From NCBI RefSeq assembly GCF_003345255.1, contig NZ_CP029331.1, positions 2,852,001-2,916,000 of the forward strand: DNA of 64,000 bases, given 5' to 3'. The position numbers and the translations under genes are program-made. The notes under the pieces are model-generated. The model was not told where the DNA came from and did no database searches. It was given only the letters and a program-made list of their open reading frames with translations. Shown in pieces: positions 62,319-64,000 of the stretch (its first letter is position 1; every line of letters begins with the position of its first letter). The DNA is from Pseudothauera hydrothermalis (GTDB taxonomy: Bacteria; Pseudomonadota; Gammaproteobacteria; Burkholderiales; Rhodocyclaceae).

Positions 62319-64000
62319 GTGGATTGTCGTCGCACCGGTGTGTACGCGCTCGCGCTGGTGGCGCTGGATGCTGCGCTTGCGCCGGCCCGCGCCGACACCG
62401 CCCTTTTTCTCGAAGACATCCCGCTGGTGCTGACCGCCTCGCGTCTGGCCCAATCGCCGCTGGATGCGCCCGCGCCGGTCACCATCATCGACCGCGAAAT
62501 GATCGAGGCCTCAGGCTTTACCGAGATTCACGATCTGCTGCGCCTGGTGCCGGGTTTTCAGGTGGCCGACTGGCCGCTGGGCTCGCCCACCGTCGCCAAC
62601 CACGGCATCGGCGACGCCTACGACCGGCGCATCAAGGTGATGATCGACGGACGCACGGTCAACAACCCGCTGTGGGGTGACACCCAGTGGGACAACCTGA
62701 CCATACGGGTCGATGACATCGATCACATCGAGGTGGTGCGCAACGCCAACGGCGGCGCCTATGGTGTCAATGCCTTTCAGGGTGTGATCAACATCATCAC
62801 CCGTGCGCCGGCCACCGAAGACGGCCACGCGCTCATTTCCCGCGTAGGCAAGAACGGGTTTTACGATGTCGGCGTACGTCTGAACAGCCCAACCGGGCAG
62901 GCGGTGGACTGGCGCCTGTCGGCCTCGCGGCGCAGCGCAACCAACTTCGAAGCGCATCTCAGGCGTAACGGCGAATACACCGCGCAGGAAGCCTTCACCC
63001 GCAACACCGTCAATTTTCAACTCAGCGCCCAGCTCAGCACCCAAGATGAAGTGCGCGCCCAACTGGGTGTGAGCCAAGGCATCGACGAGCGCGGCTTCCC
63101 GGCACTAGGCAGCACGGCCGCGCTGGCGTCGATCGACCCGGTGCAAGACGCCACGGTGCGCAACCACAGCGTGCATCTGGCCTGGACCCGCAGCTTCAGC
63201 GCCGACTCCGAACTGTCGCTGCAGCTCTATCACCAGGGACAGGCAAAGCGCCGCGCATGGACCATCGACGTGCCGGACGAGTCCGGCAGCCGCCATGTGA
63301 TTCCGACCAACGACGACCTGGACTTCACCCGCAACGATATGGAGCTGCAATGGAGCGGGCCGTTGTTGCCCAAGGTTCATGCCCTGCTTGGCGCCGGCGT
63401 GCGTCAGGATCGTGTGCGCTCTCGCAAATACTTCGATACCCGCGCCGCCCTCACCGCCCACTACTGGCAGACGTTCGGCAATCTCACCTGGCAGGCCAGC
63501 GATGCGCTGGCGGTCAATCTGGGCGCAACCTTCGAAGATCACGACTACAGCGGCAAGCTGTTCTCGCCGCGGCTGGCGTTCAATTACGCGCTCGACGCCC
63601 GCTCGGCGCTGCGGCTGTCGGCCGGCCGGGCCTATCGCGCCCCGTCCTTGATCGAAGCCCATGCGCTGGAGACCCTGCGTGAGAACGGCGAGATCGTGCG
63701 GGTGGGCTATTACGCCGCGCTGCCGGTCGAGCCCGAGACGGTGCGCTTCGTCGAACTCGGTTATGTGGCCAAGCCCAGCCGCATGTTGTCGGTCGATCTG
63801 CGGGTGTTCCGCGAAGCCTATGACCGCTATATCGACCGGCAAAGCTGCTTTTTGCCCACGCTCCGTTGGAGCTCCACCGATACGCTGCCCTGCGATGCGC
63901 TGGGCATTGCGCCGCCGGCCGAGTGGTCCGAGGCCAATGCCTTTGGCCACGGTCGCATCCGCAACAAGAACGTCAAGGCGTTTTACTTTGCCAATCTCGG
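62319..64000 (+). CDS. TonB-dependent outer membrane receptor (3' end missing)
   Basis: The frame is open from a GTG at 62319 (GGGAGGGG ribosome site) to the window edge, giving at least 560 residues. A signal peptide (YALALVALDAALAPARA) is followed by a TonB-box-like EDIPLVLTASRL. The plug domain runs to about residue 170 (APVTIIDREMIEASGFTEI, VKVMIDGRTV-type segment and YGVNAFQGVINIIT). Beta-barrel strands follow, including the RLSAGRAYRAPSLIEAHALE motif. The style is that of siderophore or cobalamin receptors related to BtuB/CirA; the ligand cannot be told. It follows the TetR gene by 60 bp on the same strand. Confidence 0.93.
   Translation, partial: MDCRRTGVYALALVALDAALAPARADTALFLEDIPLVLTASRLAQSPLDAPAPVTIIDREMIEASGFTEIHDLLRLVPGFQVADWPLGSPTVANHGIGDAYDRRIKVMIDGRTVNNPLWGDTQWDNLTIRVDDIDHIEVVRNANGGAYGVNAFQGVINIITRAPATEDGHALISRVGKNGFYDVGVRLNSPTGQAVDWRLSASRRSATNFEAHLRRNGEYTAQEAFTRNTVNFQLSAQLSTQDEVRAQLGVSQGIDERGFPALGSTAALASIDPVQDATVRNHSVHLAWTRSFSADSELSLQLYHQGQAKRRAWTIDVPDESGSRHVIPTNDDLDFTRNDMELQWSGPLLPKVHALLGAGVRQDRVRSRKYFDTRAALTAHYWQTFGNLTWQASDALAVNLGATFEDHDYSGKLFSPRLAFNYALDARSALRLSAGRAYRAPSLIEAHALETLRENGEIVRVGYYAALPVEPETVRFVELGYVAKPSRMLSVDLRVFREAYDRYIDRQSCFLPTLRWSSTDTLPCDALGIAPPAEWSEANAFGHGRIRNKNVKAFYFANL

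Overview
This is a gapless, very GC-rich chromosomal stretch from a proteobacterium, most likely a betaproteobacterium of the Rhodocyclales (Azoarcus/Thauera-like). The evidence is the rpoN-hpf-ptsN-hprK order, the recA-recX pair, the mod locus and the general gene style. That placement is inferred from gene content, not from a phylogeny. No rRNA, tRNA, CRISPR array, insertion sequence or prophage was recognised. Genes are tightly packed, often with ATGA stop/start overlaps.

Layout. 0-2.5 kb: the end of a fumarylacetoacetate-hydrolase-family gene, an AsmA-like protein and a metallo-hydrolase. 2.6-8.8 kb: a molybdenum locus: modE-modA-modB-modC, modD with an unknown gene behind it, a di-domain molbindin (Mop), and a second unknown gene. 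Its two control regions share one architecture: a -24/-12 (sigma-54) promoter overlapped by a ModE-like half-site, with a TGT-N10-ACA element about 90-115 bp upstream. This suggests control by nitrogen fixation and/or molybdate. 8.8-14.4 kb: recB-recD with no adjacent recC, ending in a REP-like hairpin. 14.4-22.9 kb: a chemoreceptor, divergent from a three-gene operon. That operon encodes a 1488-residue CheB-CheR-PAS-GGDEF-EAL protein, a bacteriophytochrome consisting only of the PAS-GAF-PHY photosensory module, and a heme oxygenase that would make its bilin. It reads as a red/far-red light sensor whose output is supplied in trans by the first gene, and it is the most unusual system in the window.

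22.9-26.2 kb: an LplT-like transporter fused to a degenerate acyltransferase, RNA cyclic phosphodiesterase and deoxyinosine glycosylase in one overlapping operon, plus a small zinc-knuckle membrane protein. 26.2-31.0 kb: the three-gene operon for the osmoprotectant N-acetylglutaminylglutamine amide. 31.1-33.1 kb: thiL, pgpA, pncC. 33.2-38.7 kb: recA, recX, lptB, rpoN, hpf, ptsN, hprK. 38.8-45.3 kb: two diguanylate cyclases around ilvA, the second paired with a periplasmic solute-binding protein. 45.3-50.1 kb: formyltetrahydrofolate cyclo-ligase, lytic transglycosylase, an NDUFA9-like reductase and tRNA nucleotidyltransferase. 50.2-62.3 kb: two RND efflux systems around a DUF457 membrane protein, with a divergent TetR regulator and a clear palindromic operator. 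62.3-64 kb: the start of a TonB-dependent receptor cut by the window edge.

Recurring themes are cyclic-di-GMP signalling (three GGDEF proteins, one also with EAL), molybdate/nitrogen control (mod genes with sigma-54-like promoters, and rpoN itself), and DNA repair (recA, recX, recB, recD, inosine glycosylase).
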